NCBI GenBank assembly: GCA_963970005.1
Contig: CAXAMN010000004.1
Span: 384,989 to 448,988 of the forward strand
Length of the DNA stretch: 64,000 nucleotides
Direction of reading: 5' to 3'
From: Durusdinium trenchii
Lineage: Eukaryota; Sar; Dinophyceae; Suessiales; Symbiodiniaceae
The notes under the pieces are model-generated. The model worked only from the letters and a program-made list of their open reading frames with translations. It searched no databases and had not been told where the DNA came from. The translations under genes and the position numbers were made by a program. Position 1 is the first letter of the stretch. Every line of letters starts with the position of its first letter. Shown in pieces: positions 20,891-32,345 of the stretch.

Positions 20891-22569
20891 GTGCACTGGG
20901 CATCCGCAGTCCCGGTCTGCCTTGACGAACGAGATGAGATCACCCTTTTTGGGAACCGCCCCATGCGGTCCCACGCGGACCCAGGGTCACGCGCTTTTTA
21001 TGTGTGGGACGAGTCTGTTGGGTTCGAATCAGCAAAGCTACCATGACAAGCTCATGATATCTCAGGATGCACTCTATAAGGCCAAGTAGTTGGTACAGTA
21101 CGGAGCAACTTCATGCAAGACAGCTTACGAAGGGGTCATGCTGTGAGGCTTGATTTGTTTGTAGCATTTGAAATGTGCTTCTTTTTCAGTCTCACATACC
21201 ATGCACTTGGAGAGCAGCATGCACAGTAGCCCTGAGTCTTGAAATTACTGTAATTTATTAACTATATAAATTTAGTTTCTGGAACATTCTGGAACCTACG
21301 GCTGCACTTCTTTGCGGGGGCCCTTGGCCCAAGGTGAGTTTGGAAAGCAAGCTGGAGGCCTTTCAGAATCTCTCCAAGACGTCCCTTGGGCGAAAAGGGG
21401 TGCCGAACTTGCTGTTCTTCACGCTTTTAGGCTCCACTGATATTAAGGAGACCTAAAACATACTTTAAAGGGGAATTCCGCCCAACAAGCTTGGGCAACT
21501 GTTGTCCACGGGACTTCTTTGGACACCCTGCCCCTTCCCCTCCAAATCGACGCGACGTCCCGGTCGACCGTATCAGACCGGTCGTGGAAGCGGCGCCCGA
21601 CCACCTCGCGACCGCCTTGGCTCAGGTGGATCGCTTCGTTGGGGAAAGATGTCATGGCCTCGAAGGCCGTGCGGATCGGGTCGGGTGCCGTTCGGCACGG
21701 CGGGTGGTGCCGAAGCACGGCGGGGGGGTGCTGCGGGTGGTGAAGGACGGAGGGGGTTTTGGAAAGCGAGAAAGCAGCACCATCCATTTGGGGAGGCATT
21801 GGGTGGTGATTGGAAGGAAGGTATCGCAAAAGGGGATGTTTGTCGTTTGTAAAAATAATACCAGCTGTTCTTTACAGTTAGGTCTTGTGTAGGGCTTTGT
21901 TGAAGTTTGTGTCTTTCAAGTTGGAATTCACGATGGGTTGATGGATGGACTTTGATCACCCCACCAACTCTGATTCACTCATCTCCTTTGGCGCACCAAC
22001 TCTGGGACCACATGTATCCTCCCACTCATGATCAGTATTGATCAGTCATTTCCCTCTGAAAGGCTGCTTGGCCCGCCTTTGGTTTGTTTAGGAACAAAAG
22101 ACAACATCAGACCCAGGATGAACCCATCCGCTTGCCGCTTGAGATCAAATCATCCCTCAGATGGGTCATCTTGAGTCACCTAAAACACACCGAACCTCCC
22201 AAAAGCCACAGGGAAACAAAACGGTCTTTCGCTCGCTTCACACTCGCTTCGAAATTGCGGGTAAAAAGTGCGGAATCCTAAGACGTCAGGAAGAGTTCTT
22301 ACCTTGGGAAGCAATGTACTGTAGATCTCTTGATGAATCACCCCCCAGTTTGAATTGGAACATCAACTTTAACTTTAGAACAGGTCGCTGAAGTCCACCG
22401 CAGCTTTTCTACGACTGCAGCAAGGTATTATATTAAATGCCCAGCAGTATGCCTAGCTTAATAATCTTCATATTTGGGTGGTTCATCCCCACTTAACCAT
22501 GGATTTGAGGGTTTTTCAGGTCCCCCCCCCCAGAATGGGTAGGGATGGTGGTTCATGACTCAAGAGTCG

Positions 22570-22672
22570 AGCCGAGCCGACGCCGACGCAGGAACGTCTC
22601 AATGCCTTGGACGGAACGACCGAGCAACACGGCTCGGCTCTCTTGGCACATGAGGAGCGAAGGAAGCCGAAG
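22570..22672 (+). CDS. Candidate coiled-coil exon (QERLNALDGTTEQHG)
   Basis: One frame reads EPTPTQERLNALDGTTEQHG and SALLAHEERRKPK, with Leu at heptad-like spacing and high Glu/Gln/Arg. The other + frames have stops or are Arg-rich. The splice limits are inferred only from the loss of coding character. Confidence 0.35.
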
Positions 22673-23341
22673 TTGGCAGTTTTCCCATATGTATTTTGAA
22701 GAAGGAACGGGTTGGGATGTGTTGGGAGACACATGAGAAAGCAGCCTGGCATGAGAAAGCAGCCTTGGGGTTTGACATCCGTTCGGATGAGGCTGAATTT
22801 TGAGGAGACGTTTGGATGTTGAGGTTGGGAAGTTTGATGAGACTTGGGATGTTCAGGGATCATTTTGTCGAGACTTTTCCCCTATTAGTTGTCTCCAATG
22901 TTCACCAAGCATCATCTCCAGACCGGGTCCGGCCAATTCGACCATGCAGTCGACCACGGAGGGCGGTTCGTGGTTGGGTTCCAATGAGACGGATTTGTTT
23001 CGGTGGACCTAACCAGGAACAGTGGAGAACCATGGAGAACCTGCAAAACCTGCGCTGGGGGATTGGGGACACCCAATCACTCAGGAGACTCAAATCCAAC
23101 AGGCGAAATGTTCGGTTCACTTTTAAAATGTCCCAGAGAAATAGCTTTGGAGTCAGTGGAAGGGAGTGCTGTCTTTTGGATCTACACTTGCAAGAATTAC
23201 AAGAGACATGGCGAACAGTGGGGTCTCATAGGGCCCCTTCCCGTCTCTTTTCCATTTTAGTGCGCAGGGGGCTGCTAAGACCGTTCATGTTCAACCATAC
23301 CCACCGAATTCGAACATGGTCTTGCACCCCGCACAAAACGG

Positions 23342-23640
23342 GTGAACAAAACCTGCCATCTCGGCGATCGTGACATGGACCGAACATGCAGGAGCACCCG
23401 ATACCATTCAATTCACACTGCGACTGGCCAGGCTTTCCATGCTTTTCGGATTTTTGAGGGAGGCATCGATGGGGTGCATGAGGTTCTCAGAGGTCAGGAA
23501 CCAGAGTGGAGCACCACCCATAAAGAGGATGGAACCATTGAAGCATACGTACTATCGACCAACAAGAAATACAGAACTGCACCTGCACCCTGTATTTTCG
23601 CAGAGATCTTAAGGGAGGTTTTTAAAACAACCAGCTATAG
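23342..23640 (+). CDS. Candidate coding segment, unknown function
   Basis: A + frame of about 100 codons has balanced composition (ATGQAFHAFRIFEGGIDGVH, then EAYVLSTNKKYRTAPAPCIF). The two other + frames have stops. No family is recognised and splice sites are not fixed. Confidence 0.3.
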
Positions 23641-23661
23641 TGGAGTTGCTGCGAGCCAGAG

Positions 23662-23719
23662 GAGCGTTTGCTGGGCTTGGACGCGGCTGTGGCCCTCCGC
23701 TGTGCCATGGCGAAGGATC
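23662..23719 (+). CDS. Candidate short exon (ERLLGLDAAVALRCAM)
   Basis: After CCAGAG|G one frame reads ERLLGLDAAVALRCAMAKDQ, an amphipathic helix. It is followed at 23800-23990 by another open frame (FEVNSSQVFKHFRVEVGDIG). Unknown family; weak. Confidence 0.25.
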
Positions 23720-25052
23720 AGGGTTCGATGCCGGGGGAAACAGGCACCACGAGGGTAGCAGGGGTGCGGCCTTGTCGGGTTGATCTTGGTGAAGCCTCTT
23801 GCACCTTTCACTGAAAGATGTGGAAGAGTCAGGGGCGTTACAAGGTGGTTGCACAAGTGGGAGACCAGCTTCTGAGAAATTTGAGGTGAACTCATCACAA
23901 GTTTTCAAGCACTTCCGGGTAGAAGTGGGAGACATCGGCGTCATGCTGCCAACAAAAGTTCGACAGCAGACCAAGCAGCTGGCTGGCTGCTGCAGTAGCT
24001 GAGCACAAAAGGCAGAGAGTTTCGACTCGACTGTTCCCGGTGAGTTGGTGCGGTTTCAGCCAGTTCCATGATGTTCCGTCCGAGACCGCAACAACTTCGC
24101 TGGGCTCGGTGAGTCATTTGCCAGCTGAAGAACGTGGTGCGCACCGCAAGTGGATGGTGCAAAAAGTGTAACACTGTAGTACATACTTCTACAAAGTGGT
24201 GGTATATTATGCCTACATTGGGGTGGTTTCAGGGGTCAATGTATTACGTAAATATACCATGCATGGAGTGTCTGGGAATGGTTTTTGTGCGTCCAATCCG
24301 TGAAAAGCTCCACATGTCGTTGCAAATGTGTACCGGATGCGTAATTACATGTATATAAGTTCTTCACCCCATGTACGGGTGTTTTTGGTGCACGCTTAAG
24401 AATTTGGACATCTCCACCCAACTTTGTATGAATTCAGCGATGCCCTGCAAATGTCCACGTTTCCAATACATACCCAAAGCCGGCAGTTCAAATCCATTCA
24501 AATCCGTGCCTCCGGTCCGTGTACCGGAAAGAAGGAAAAAAACACAACAGCAGTACGTCGTACAGTACTGTCAATTCAATTGCAAGAAACACATGCAGGT
24601 TTAATTGGCTTAGCAGGCATATTGTTTCTCCTTGCTCCTTGCGCCCAAACCCATCCAGCCTCCAGCTGCATGCGGGTTTCAGGCTGGTGTCCGATGCTTT
24701 AAAGACCTCCAAGCGAAGCCAAGAACTTGACTCATTTCACCCACCTGCGAATCATAATTTAATCCAATAGTGATAGAGACAACATGAGTCATGACTGGAC
24801 TTTCAGGGAGAGTTTACTTGAAGTGCAAATCCACGTGACTTCGCGATCGTCGAAGCCAGGGAGGCCATGAAAGGTAGGATGCAAATACTTTGGTCTCTGG
24901 GTATTTGAAGAATGCTATGGTCATTCGTCACGTCCTTAAAGTCGTGGTTCCTTTTTCCCCCCATGTCTTGGGAGAAAAAGGACTCGAAAGACTGCTAGCT
25001 TTTGGGTTCTGAACCAGACGAAACGGTGCGTCGAAACGGGGCGATGAGTGAG

Positions 25053-25108
25053 GCACCGTCACCGATTACAAGCAATTGGCCACCAGTCTGGCGGAGTTGC
25101 AGGCCGAG
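25053..25108 (+). CDS. Candidate coiled-coil exon (YKQLATSLAELQAE)
   Basis: After GTGAG|GC the frame reads TVTDYKQLATSLAELQAE and meets a GT donor (GCCGAG|GTGGTG). Leu/Ala heptads make it the clearest coiled-coil exon of the group. It may instead extend to about 25235, where the frame stays open and becomes Gly/Ser/Lys-rich. Confidence 0.42.
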
Positions 25109-26022
25109 GTGGTGCGGGGCACCCCAGGGCGGTGCCACGGAAAGGGAAGATCCGGAGCCGTGGTGGCGAAGGCACGGAGAAGCGAAGGCTCGATCACCGA
25201 AGGCTCCAAAGGCTCCAAAGGCTCTTGGCATCTGAGATCTCAAATGCCACCAGATGCGCCGGATGGATCACTGTGTCCATCACGGTGTTTTGGGACGGAT
25301 GGAACTTTTCATGGAGAAGCCTCAAAGTTCATACCCAAAACGACTCCAAGTGAGTGTCAGGGTCGTTCGATAAAGTCAGCTCCATCAGAAAACAGATCGG
25401 AGTTACAGTGGATTCAGAGGAGATTGAGTAGATGGCGCAACACCTTCAATGTCTTTTAGATGGGGATGATGGGGATCCCACAAAAAAACATCAACATCTC
25501 TTGGGGATTCCCCCGCCGGTCACGTCGGGGCGGAACGCGACCGGCGTCGTTAAGGCGAGATCGCACGACAGCTCAGAGCGCCGTGGATACCGCCGGGGGG
25601 CCGTGCGGGTGCAGGAGAAAAGGCCAGGCTCCTGTGTGGACATGTCCAGGATCCGGAAAAGGGGGTATGGTGGGGTTGGTGATCCGAAATAGAGGTCATT
25701 TAGGGTCTAGGAGTCTATATAATAACTATAATTAATATGATTGCATGGTGCAAGTAGGGCCCAGGAATTTAAGTTTTCAGGGAGGGCAAGGCAAGGAGTA
25801 GGCTCTTTGCTATGCTTGGTGACTGCCGTTCCGGTTCCGCTACACAGAAGACTCAATAGCTGTCTTTGTCCCGCAGGAATTTCCACTTGCCCAAAGCAGT
25901 TCAGCTGAGTCCAACAAACCGAGTCAACTCACCATCTTTTTCTTTCATTCACTTCCGCCATCTTCTGCCCACGCCGCGGCGCCTTCGTTTGGAGAACTTG
26001 CAAGACGCAAGACGTCGTCCCC

Positions 26023-26211
26023 ATGGAGGAAGAGGAAGAGCTTTGGTCCTGGCTGCAAGAAGTTTGCGAGGCACAAAGCTTTTCGAATCCTGGATGGGTG
26101 ACTCCTGAAGATGACTTTCAAAGGCTCAACGACGTCGACGAGATTGAGGGTTCTCTTCCGCGCCTTGCGACGTGGGGGTTCTTGCGATGCGGCTTGCGGG
26201 TGGAAAACATC
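26023..26211 (+). CDS. Exon 1 of Cys-rich zinc-finger-type protein gene
   Basis: ATG in a good context (CCCATGGAGG) starts MEEEEELWSWLQEVCEAQSF and continues SNPGWVTPEDDFQRLNDVDE. The acidic N-terminus is followed by a short helical region that resembles a protein-interaction module, which I cannot name. The preferred donor is AACATC|GTTTTG at 26211 in phase 0, matching exon 2. The frame stays open to 26280, so a later donor is possible. Confidence 0.6.
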
Positions 26212-26563
26212 GTTTTGCCAGATCAACGTCCCAAGCTTTCTTTTCGGGGTTGTCTGATTAGTCTCCGTCTGTGTTGGGTGAGCTAATATAATTAAGGTGT
26301 TGAACGAAAACGGGTCTCATCGAAACCGGTCGAAACCGGTCCTTCGGAAGGCTTCGAGCTTCGGTGCCCGAGTGGCTCCTGGAAGAGGACGGGGACGGGA
26401 CTGACGAGAGGACCGGGGACCGTGAGGAGGACGGGGAGGTCATGAATCCAAGCATGAGGTCATGAACCCATACAATGACACTAAGGTTCAATTTACTGTA
26501 ACTTTAATGTTTATTGGTCAAACACCTGGAGCCCCACCAGCATGTAGCTTGACCTCCCAGGTA

Positions 26564-26757
26564 GGTCAACCAAAGTGTTCTGGTTTTGACCCAGAGCCAT
26601 TCGTTGCTTACCTTTGTGCGAAAAGCGCAGGATCATCGCTTTGCTTGGAGAGTGGTCTCCTTGCTAGGGATGTATGGCGAGCTAAGCTTCAATCTGCACG
26701 CCCAGATGCTCGGACTGAGCTTTCTTTGAACGAAGAAGCTCTGAATTCAACTTTGAA
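26564..26757 (+). CDS. Exon 2 of Cys-rich zinc-finger-type protein gene
   Basis: Starts after TCCCAG|GTAGGT and reads VGQPKCSGFDPEPFVAYLCA then KSAGSSLCLESGLLARDVWR. It ends in phase 2 at TTTGAA|GTCCAT. Joining to exon 3 gives ALNSTLKTPSAESSG without a break. The three exons add to 1059 nt (352 codons plus stop), a multiple of three, which supports the model. Function of this part unknown. Confidence 0.6.
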
Positions 26758-27028
26758 GTCCATGACCCATGAAGTCCTTTAAGAGGACAGAGGGGATACA
26801 GTATATTCTTCCAAGCGTTCATTGGCTTCCCCAACATTTAGGTACACTATGTGTTCTTCTCCTGCACATTCTGTCAGCAAACGGACACAAACGAACACAC
26901 ACCCACACCCTGACAAACCGGATCCAATCTCCAAAGTTTCGTTTTGCAAGTCATGCTATGATCAATTGATCAAACCAATCATGTCTTCTTGATGCCCAAG
27001 ACAACGGAGAGGATCGGAGTCTTCCAAG

Positions 27029-27704
27029 GACACCCAGTGCTGAAAGCTCTGGCTTGACCTATTTGAGTCTTCAGTTCACTGGAGCGGACTACTCGGTGGA
27101 AACGGATCCGCCCGAGAACTGGGAGCAGCGCTTGAGTTGTGGACATCTCTTCGTTGGGCCGCAGTATACGGTGGATTTGATACCGGGTGGTGCTGTGAGC
27201 ATGGTGCCGCTCAACGATTTGAAAGAGATCATTGTTTCCAAATCCCTTGGTGACTATTTGCGATCTTTAAAGCAATGGTTGGAGGATTGTCTAAAGTCGC
27301 TACCTCGAGATCAATGGAAGAATGCCTGGAAATCTATGAAGACTGGCATTGGAGGTCCTTCACACTCTGCCTATTTGGTCACCGGAAGCTTCATTTCCTT
27401 TCCAGATTACCTCCTTAAGACTCTGCCACCCTCTCTTCAAGCTGCTCGGGAGGCTGCTTTGCGAAAGCCGAAGACCAAAAAGAAGCGCAAGAGGAAGTTT
27501 TGTTGTGCCGGCTGTGATACTGAAGCAGCTAAGGAGACCTTGCGTTGTTGCACATACTGTGGGGAAGAGAATGACTGTGCATACTTCTGTAGTGATTGTT
27601 GCAAAGGTGGCTGTTGGTGTTCCGTTTGCGGTTCTTGCTATCAGTGCTGCGACTTGAGCCATTCACCTCCACAGGAGGGTGAAGGGCCTGAGGAGGAATC
27701 ATGA
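27029..27704 (+). CDS. Exon 3: globular region plus C-terminal Cys-rich (zinc-binding) domain
   Basis: A 225-codon exon running from CCAAG|GACACC to a TGA. A first part (GADYSVETDPPENWEQRLSC; DLKEIIVSKSLGDYLRSLKQ) is a soluble domain of unknown type. A basic stretch (KPKTKKKRKRKF) could be a nuclear localisation signal. It is followed by about 45 residues with some 16 Cys (CCAGC, CCTYCGEENDC, CSDCCKGGCWC, CGSCYQCC), most likely co-ordinating zinc. The spacing is not a standard RING, PHD or FYVE pattern that I can assign. The acidic tail PPQEGEGPEEES ends the protein. Confidence 0.75.
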
Positions 27705-28068
27705 GGAGTGGGGAAAGTCCAACACCAACAGATCAGAAGCCATCAGAAGCCACCGTCGTGGATCAGATGATGCCCATCTGCAACCTGGGCAGCCTGGGCC
27801 CATCTGTGGTCTGGACATCTGCACCCTGGGTGCTGGAAGCAAGCAGCAAGCATGCAGAAAAAAGGAACCTGGTAGCTTGGAACCATCTCGGGACCATCCG
27901 TCCTCGTATCCGTGACAGCGCATTCCTCGCATCCTCAGCACCACGGGCAGCGTATGTTTTTACAGACAGAAGCCGATTCTGCCGATTCTCCTGCCAGTGG
28001 ATGGCCCAAAAAACAGGGGATGGACAAAAGATGAGATGTCTCAAGAAATCTGAGATGCTCAAGAGATT

Positions 28069-28164
28069 TAATGTAGACTCTTGATTGTTGAAACCCAACA
28101 GTCATGCTGCTGTTGGGAAATCCTCTTCATATATGGGGGGTTTATAAATCAAGAGTCTACATTA
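28069..28164. mobile_element. MITE-like element with 18-bp perfect terminal inverted repeats
   Basis: TAATGTAGACTCTTGATT (28069-28086) is the exact reverse complement of 28147-28164, giving a 96-bp element with TA at both outer ends. Inside, CCCAACAG and CTGTTGGG form a second perfect hairpin. No coding capacity. Single copies of the terminal word GTAGACTCTTGA occur at 11959 and 32328, suggesting a family. Confidence 0.82.
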
Positions 28165-28619
28165 TGTTTGAAACACGATGCTCCTCTGTGCATGTGAGTC
28201 AGCTCAATGAGTTCCACCACTGCGGAGCCTGTGGTTTTGAACACCGGTGAAATCACCATCAAACATCAAGGATTGATCCCACAATCCGATCCCAGACGAA
28301 CTGACTGTTAGAGCAAAGAATATTTCAAGGGTCATCCCCCCTCATGGAGGGGGAACCCGAACCTGCCAAAGAGGTGCAAATCGATATAGTTCGATATCCG
28401 ATATCTTGAATCTTTCCTTGCCTTGTGATCTTCATCCTCAGATCAGAAGTCTACCAACCACATGAATCACGGTCCACGAATCACCAAAACCCATCTTCCG
28501 GATTGCACCATCGACTGAAACAAAATATCACCTCATCTCATCACCTGCCCCAAGGAGCCTATGAACCACTCGATCAAAGCGGTATCTCCCATCTCGCCCC
28601 ATGCTCTCTTCATCTCGCC

Positions 28620-28816
28620 ATGGACGCAGAGAACCCCGTGACTCTGCGCTGCCTGGGCTGCGGAGCAGGGAAGACAGCGATCTATGATGATGAAGCCAGC
28701 AGCAGTTGGGCACTCACCATGAACGGGACCGACGGTCCCTATTCCGACGCCCCGCACGGACCCGGCGAATTGAAGCACACGATGTGGCGGAAGCACACCC
28801 GGAAGCCTATGAATTG
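28620..28816 (+). CDS. Metallo-beta-lactamase-fold protein, exon 1
   Basis: ATG start: MDAENPVTLRCLGCGAGKTA then IYDDEASSSWALTMNGT. The pattern 'v.l..LG.Gag.......SS..l..ng' is the first beta-hairpin of many metallo-beta-lactamase-fold enzymes. It ends in phase 2 at AATTG|GTAGGT, and the next exon supplies the matching base. It is the first exon because no upstream frame continues it. Confidence 0.6.
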
Positions 28817-29383
28817 GTAGGTTGACCTTGGTTAACCTCTCTGGTAGTTTATTCTGTTCCATGTTCGGTGGGAAATACCAGTGGTCAACCAGGGTCCGCC
28901 GGCACCATGACCCAGAGCCCATGCATGCGGGAAATGGGATGGCACAAGGCTGCACACTTCTGGATTGTTGGACGGACGCGCGTTGATACGGAGAAGGATG
29001 GGTTCATGATGGTTCGCGACTTATTGCTGTATAGTACAGTACCAGGATTGAATAATAGGGTCATGTTGAAGCATAGCTCATGTGATGTTCTTTTTTAACA
29101 CGAGGGGATATGACGGGGGTGAGTAGTGGTGGCCATTGTTTGGAGCGTTGTTATCCACAACACATCCTGTTTGACCTTGGAAGATCCAGATTCTTTCGGA
29201 GCCAAGGGGGGTCAGTCGTGTTTGCTCTTCCAAGTCGTCCAATTTGGGACTCAGTCGACGACTCAGTCGATCGAGCCTTTGGTCGACCTGGGTGAGCCAG
29301 CCGGTCGACGACTGCCCGCAGGAAAGCCTTCTTTTTGGCCGACCTGGGCATTGGGGTTTGCAGGTCAGCCATGCAGCACCTAG

Positions 29384-29508
29384 GTGCGGTGAGCTTGTGA
29401 TGTCCGAAGCACTTTTGGCTGTGCAGCTTCAAAAGGGTTCTGGCTGTGCTTCTGAGTCGGGGAGGAAGTGCATGCCAAATACATTTGACCTCTTGTTTCT
29501 CTTGGACA
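29384..29508 (+). CDS. Metallo-beta-lactamase-fold protein, exon 2
   Basis: After CACCTAG|G the frame reads CGELVMSEALLAVQLQKGSG then CMPNTFDLLFLLD. The strand FDLLFLLD sits where MBL-fold proteins have the beta-strand ending in Asp before the active-site motif. A GA donor at GGACA|GAATGG gives the right phase for exon 3 (DREIPCTIFISH). If the nearby GT donor at 29514 is used instead, the phase fails and another exon would be needed. Confidence 0.5.
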
Positions 29509-29920
29509 GAATGGTAGGTGTTTTTTTGGGGGTTTGTCTTCTAGTTGTCTTCTTACTTGGGTCCTCAGGCTGAGGCTTGGCCCTTGTGATCTGTTATGTA
29601 GGAAGATCGCGCGGCGTAGGCCTTTGCTTCGATTGGTTTGTTTGGTGAACATCGCCAGAACAAGGTCCAAGGCTCAATGCCGTTCTGCTCTGACACCAAA
29701 AACCATTGAAACCAGGAACATCACAGAGAGAAAGGCAACTGGATCCTCAAGTGTTTGTCAATGTTTGCGGCCCTTTCTAGTCAGTCTTCTTTTACATTTG
29801 GACATAGAAATCCCTTCGCAGGAATTGGCAAGGGCTCGAAAAAAGAAAAGGACTAAGGCCCCAGTGTCTTTTTTCTTCTACAATGGTTGGATGGTGCTCG
29901 ATGTTATTTCACCATCACAG

Positions 29921-30001
29921 GAGAGATCCCTTGCACCATCTTCATCAGTCACAATCACAGCGACCATGCTGGTGAGCTGCCTGTGGTTCTCGCTGTCGAA
30001 G
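29921..30001 (+). CDS. Metallo-beta-lactamase-fold protein, exon 3 with HxHxDH
   Basis: After CATCACAG the frame reads EIPCTIFISHNHSDHAGELP then VVLAVE. HNHSDH is the HxHxDH metal-binding motif of the superfamily, preceded by a hydrophobic strand and followed by G-LP as in tRNase Z- and glyoxalase-like members. It ends at GTCGAAG with a GC donor (|GCGTGC). Joining to 30491 gives VEGVQRKRRMQVLAAPEVL. The unspliced frame would reach a stop at 30055. Confidence 0.82.
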
Positions 30002-30490
30002 GCGTGCGCAAACGGCCGCCGAAGTCGAAGAAATTTTGGCAAATGGCACACACCTGATCCTCGAGCAGGTGACCAGCGGGTTCAGATACTTGTAAATAAT
30101 CTTGAGTTCGTGCCATCTACTGCAGGCCGAAGTAGAGTTGGTATATTGTAGTATATTGGTATCATATTATATCATATTATGTATCATTCTTTTATGCTTG
30201 AAGCAACCTCCAGGACTGGAGGCATTTTTGTAGCATCCAAGTTTCATCCAAGAAGCCTTTGCACAAAAATCTACTCGTAGCAACAAATGCTTCTCAGAGG
30301 ATCCAGGGAGTGTAGATTCACACCTCTACTTGGCTATCGCCAGGAGCGGAGTTCTTCTTAGATTCCTGGTCCTGGTGTGGTTTGATAGCAGCTAAATAGC
30401 AGTACGGGGTTCCTTCTTCATTCCTCTTCGAATGAGTTCGCCTCGTGCTCGCCTGTTCTTCTCTACCGAACCCATCCGAACTCCGCAGAG

Positions 30491-30614
30491 GAGTTCAGCG
30501 GAAGCGGCGCATGCAAGTGCTGGCGGCACCGGAGGTGCTCAGCAGGCCTTTTGGAGAAGCATTTCCTTTCACAGGGCCTCCTGCGGATGGCTTCTTAAAT
30601 CGTTTTATGATGGA
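30491..30614 (+). CDS. Metallo-beta-lactamase-fold protein, exon 4
   Basis: Starts after CGCAGAG|G and reads VQRKRRMQVLAAPEVLSRPF then GEAFPFTGPPADGFLNRFMM. The strand 'r.v.VlappeVl..l' is typical of MBL-fold proteins just after the HxHxDH helix. It ends in phase 2 at ATGGA|GTTAGC, matching exon 5. Confidence 0.75.
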
Positions 30615-30816
30615 GTTAGCATGAAAACTGATAAGGTCTTCTTGCTTCTTTTGCAAGGTCCGTCTGAGTCACCCATTCTGAGTCGAACATGTGGAAATGA
30701 TGTATCTGATCAATCTGATCTGCTTGAAACCACCTTGGGCGAGTTGTGTGTGTGTGTCTCCCCGGTTGGAGTCACCAAATCCACCTCCGTTTTAGCCCTC
30801 TCCGTCCCGCTGCCAG

Positions 30817-30925
30817 GCTTCAAACATATCGGATGCACGAGCTCGAGAGCTCCGGCTTGCATCTGGACCAGTTGGCGACCTGGACTCCAACACCAGAGGA
30901 GGAGACTCTGCAAGTGGACACCCAG
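30817..30925 (+). CDS. Metallo-beta-lactamase-fold protein, exon 5
   Basis: After GCTGCCAG|G the frame reads LQTYRMHELESSGLHLDQLA then TWTPTPEEETLQVDTQ and ends at CCCAG|GTGAGC in phase 0. The later metal ligands (a second His, Asp and a C-terminal His) are not seen here and should lie in further exons between 31 and 35 kb; those were not securely found. Confidence 0.7.
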
Positions 30926-31964
30926 GTGAGCGGAGCAGTGAAGCGCGCCCGCTTTCCGCGGAAGGTGGTTGAGGTGGTTGGCACGATGTTTTTTCCATAC
31001 CCGGGGTGGTTGTCGACATCTCACTGGCCTGAAGCTCCGCACGCTGAATCTGGAAGTCTCAGCGAAATCGAAATGATTGAGTGATATTAAATGCGTGGAA
31101 GCTTCAGCCAGGTGCTTTGCCAAAGATTTACTTTCGGGAACGTTGCAGGGATACTCTGCATAAGGGAATCACTCCACACCCCAATCCCCTTCCAGTTGAA
31201 CATGTTGTTCCTTGAGTTCAGGTGGTCTTTTTCGTCTGATTAGGTGTTCTTTGCTCAGGAGCCGCAACTTTTCTTGCACCCTGCCCACCCGCCCCAGATG
31301 GGAGCTGTGGTGAAAGGCGCGAAGCAATGCGAAGCCTTAGGAGTCATTGCACCATCCCAATGGATGGTTGTTTAGGGGACCAGGGTTGGTGCCAGGTCTG
31401 AGGTGCTCCCAGCCTGGCACCACCCCTTGGAGTCGTCGCCAAAAGCCGTGAGCGCTGATTTTGGGGAGATAGGGTTTGGTATAGGAGTGATATGAATCAA
31501 GAAGTCAAGGAATCACACCAGTGCTTCGCTTCGTGAGACCGAATGAATGATCTTTTTTCGTTCGACCCATGGACCAGATGAGCGGTGTCGCCAGCAGTCA
31601 CAAGCGCAGTTCCAGATTCTAGCGCCCCTTAAAGATCAGGATAGATGGATCATGATGGATCAATGTCTTCGAGAACTTGGACCCAACATACCCATCTTTT
31701 CTGTTTTTTGTTTAATCTCCTCAGAGGGATAATATTATATATTTGTTATTTGCCCCAACATGAGCTCTTGAATTTGCTGAACTCAAGAGCTGAGCTCAAA
31801 CCAACCGCCCGAAAGGAACCCACTCCCGTGCACCGGTGAAGAAGGTGGGCCTCCTGAAGTTGACCTCCTTTCGCTCACGGCACAGCGAAACCTGCTTCGG
31901 TGCACGCCTGGAGATAGGCCCGACGTTTGCTTGAAAGGGATCCTGTGTCGGAAATGAACGCCCA

Positions 31965-32300
31965 ACGCTGTTGAACGCCCTCGAGTCTTAGTCCGAACGC
32001 CCGCAGACTGAAGACAGTGAAGAACGCCAAGAGATGCTAAAAGACATTGTAGCTGAGATCTTTAGTGTTCAAACAAATCTCCACATACACATGATGCAGC
32101 GTGCAGTTAAACATGAATTTGACCATGTCTTTGTGGAAGACTCTGCATGCCAGTAGGCGAACTCTGCATTGGTTGGACGGCTGATAGCGGCTACGCGCCG
32201 CGGCTGATGGATGCGCTGAGTGTTAAGTGCCAATTGCTCATTGTTGATGCACGGAAGGCCGCTTGGTATAGTGTCAGACTGGGCGGATGAAAGAAGATGA
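31965..32300 (+). pseudogene. Possible broken coding remnant
   Basis: One frame (SEERQEMLKDIVAEIFSVQT, HIHMMQRAVKHEFDHVF) runs into a stop at about 32155. The next coding-like stretch (GELCIGWTADSGYAPRLMDA, LLIVDARKAAWYSVR) is in a different frame with no clear intron between. This fits a decayed gene or retroelement; family unknown. Confidence 0.3.
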
Positions 32301-32324
32301 ACGAGTCCTCACTGATTCATGTAG

Positions 32325-32345
32325 ACTCTTGAATGATATTTCAAC
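32325..32345. repeat. Partial copy of the GTAGACTCTTGA terminal repeat
   Basis: CATGTAGACTCTTGAATGATA matches one end of the element at 28069. No partner arm was found within 150 bp. Confidence 0.5.

Noticed and set aside
20985..21035. tRNA-like GGGTTCGAATC box
   Set aside because: The flanking bases do not form a T-arm stem and no D or anticodon arm could be folded upstream.
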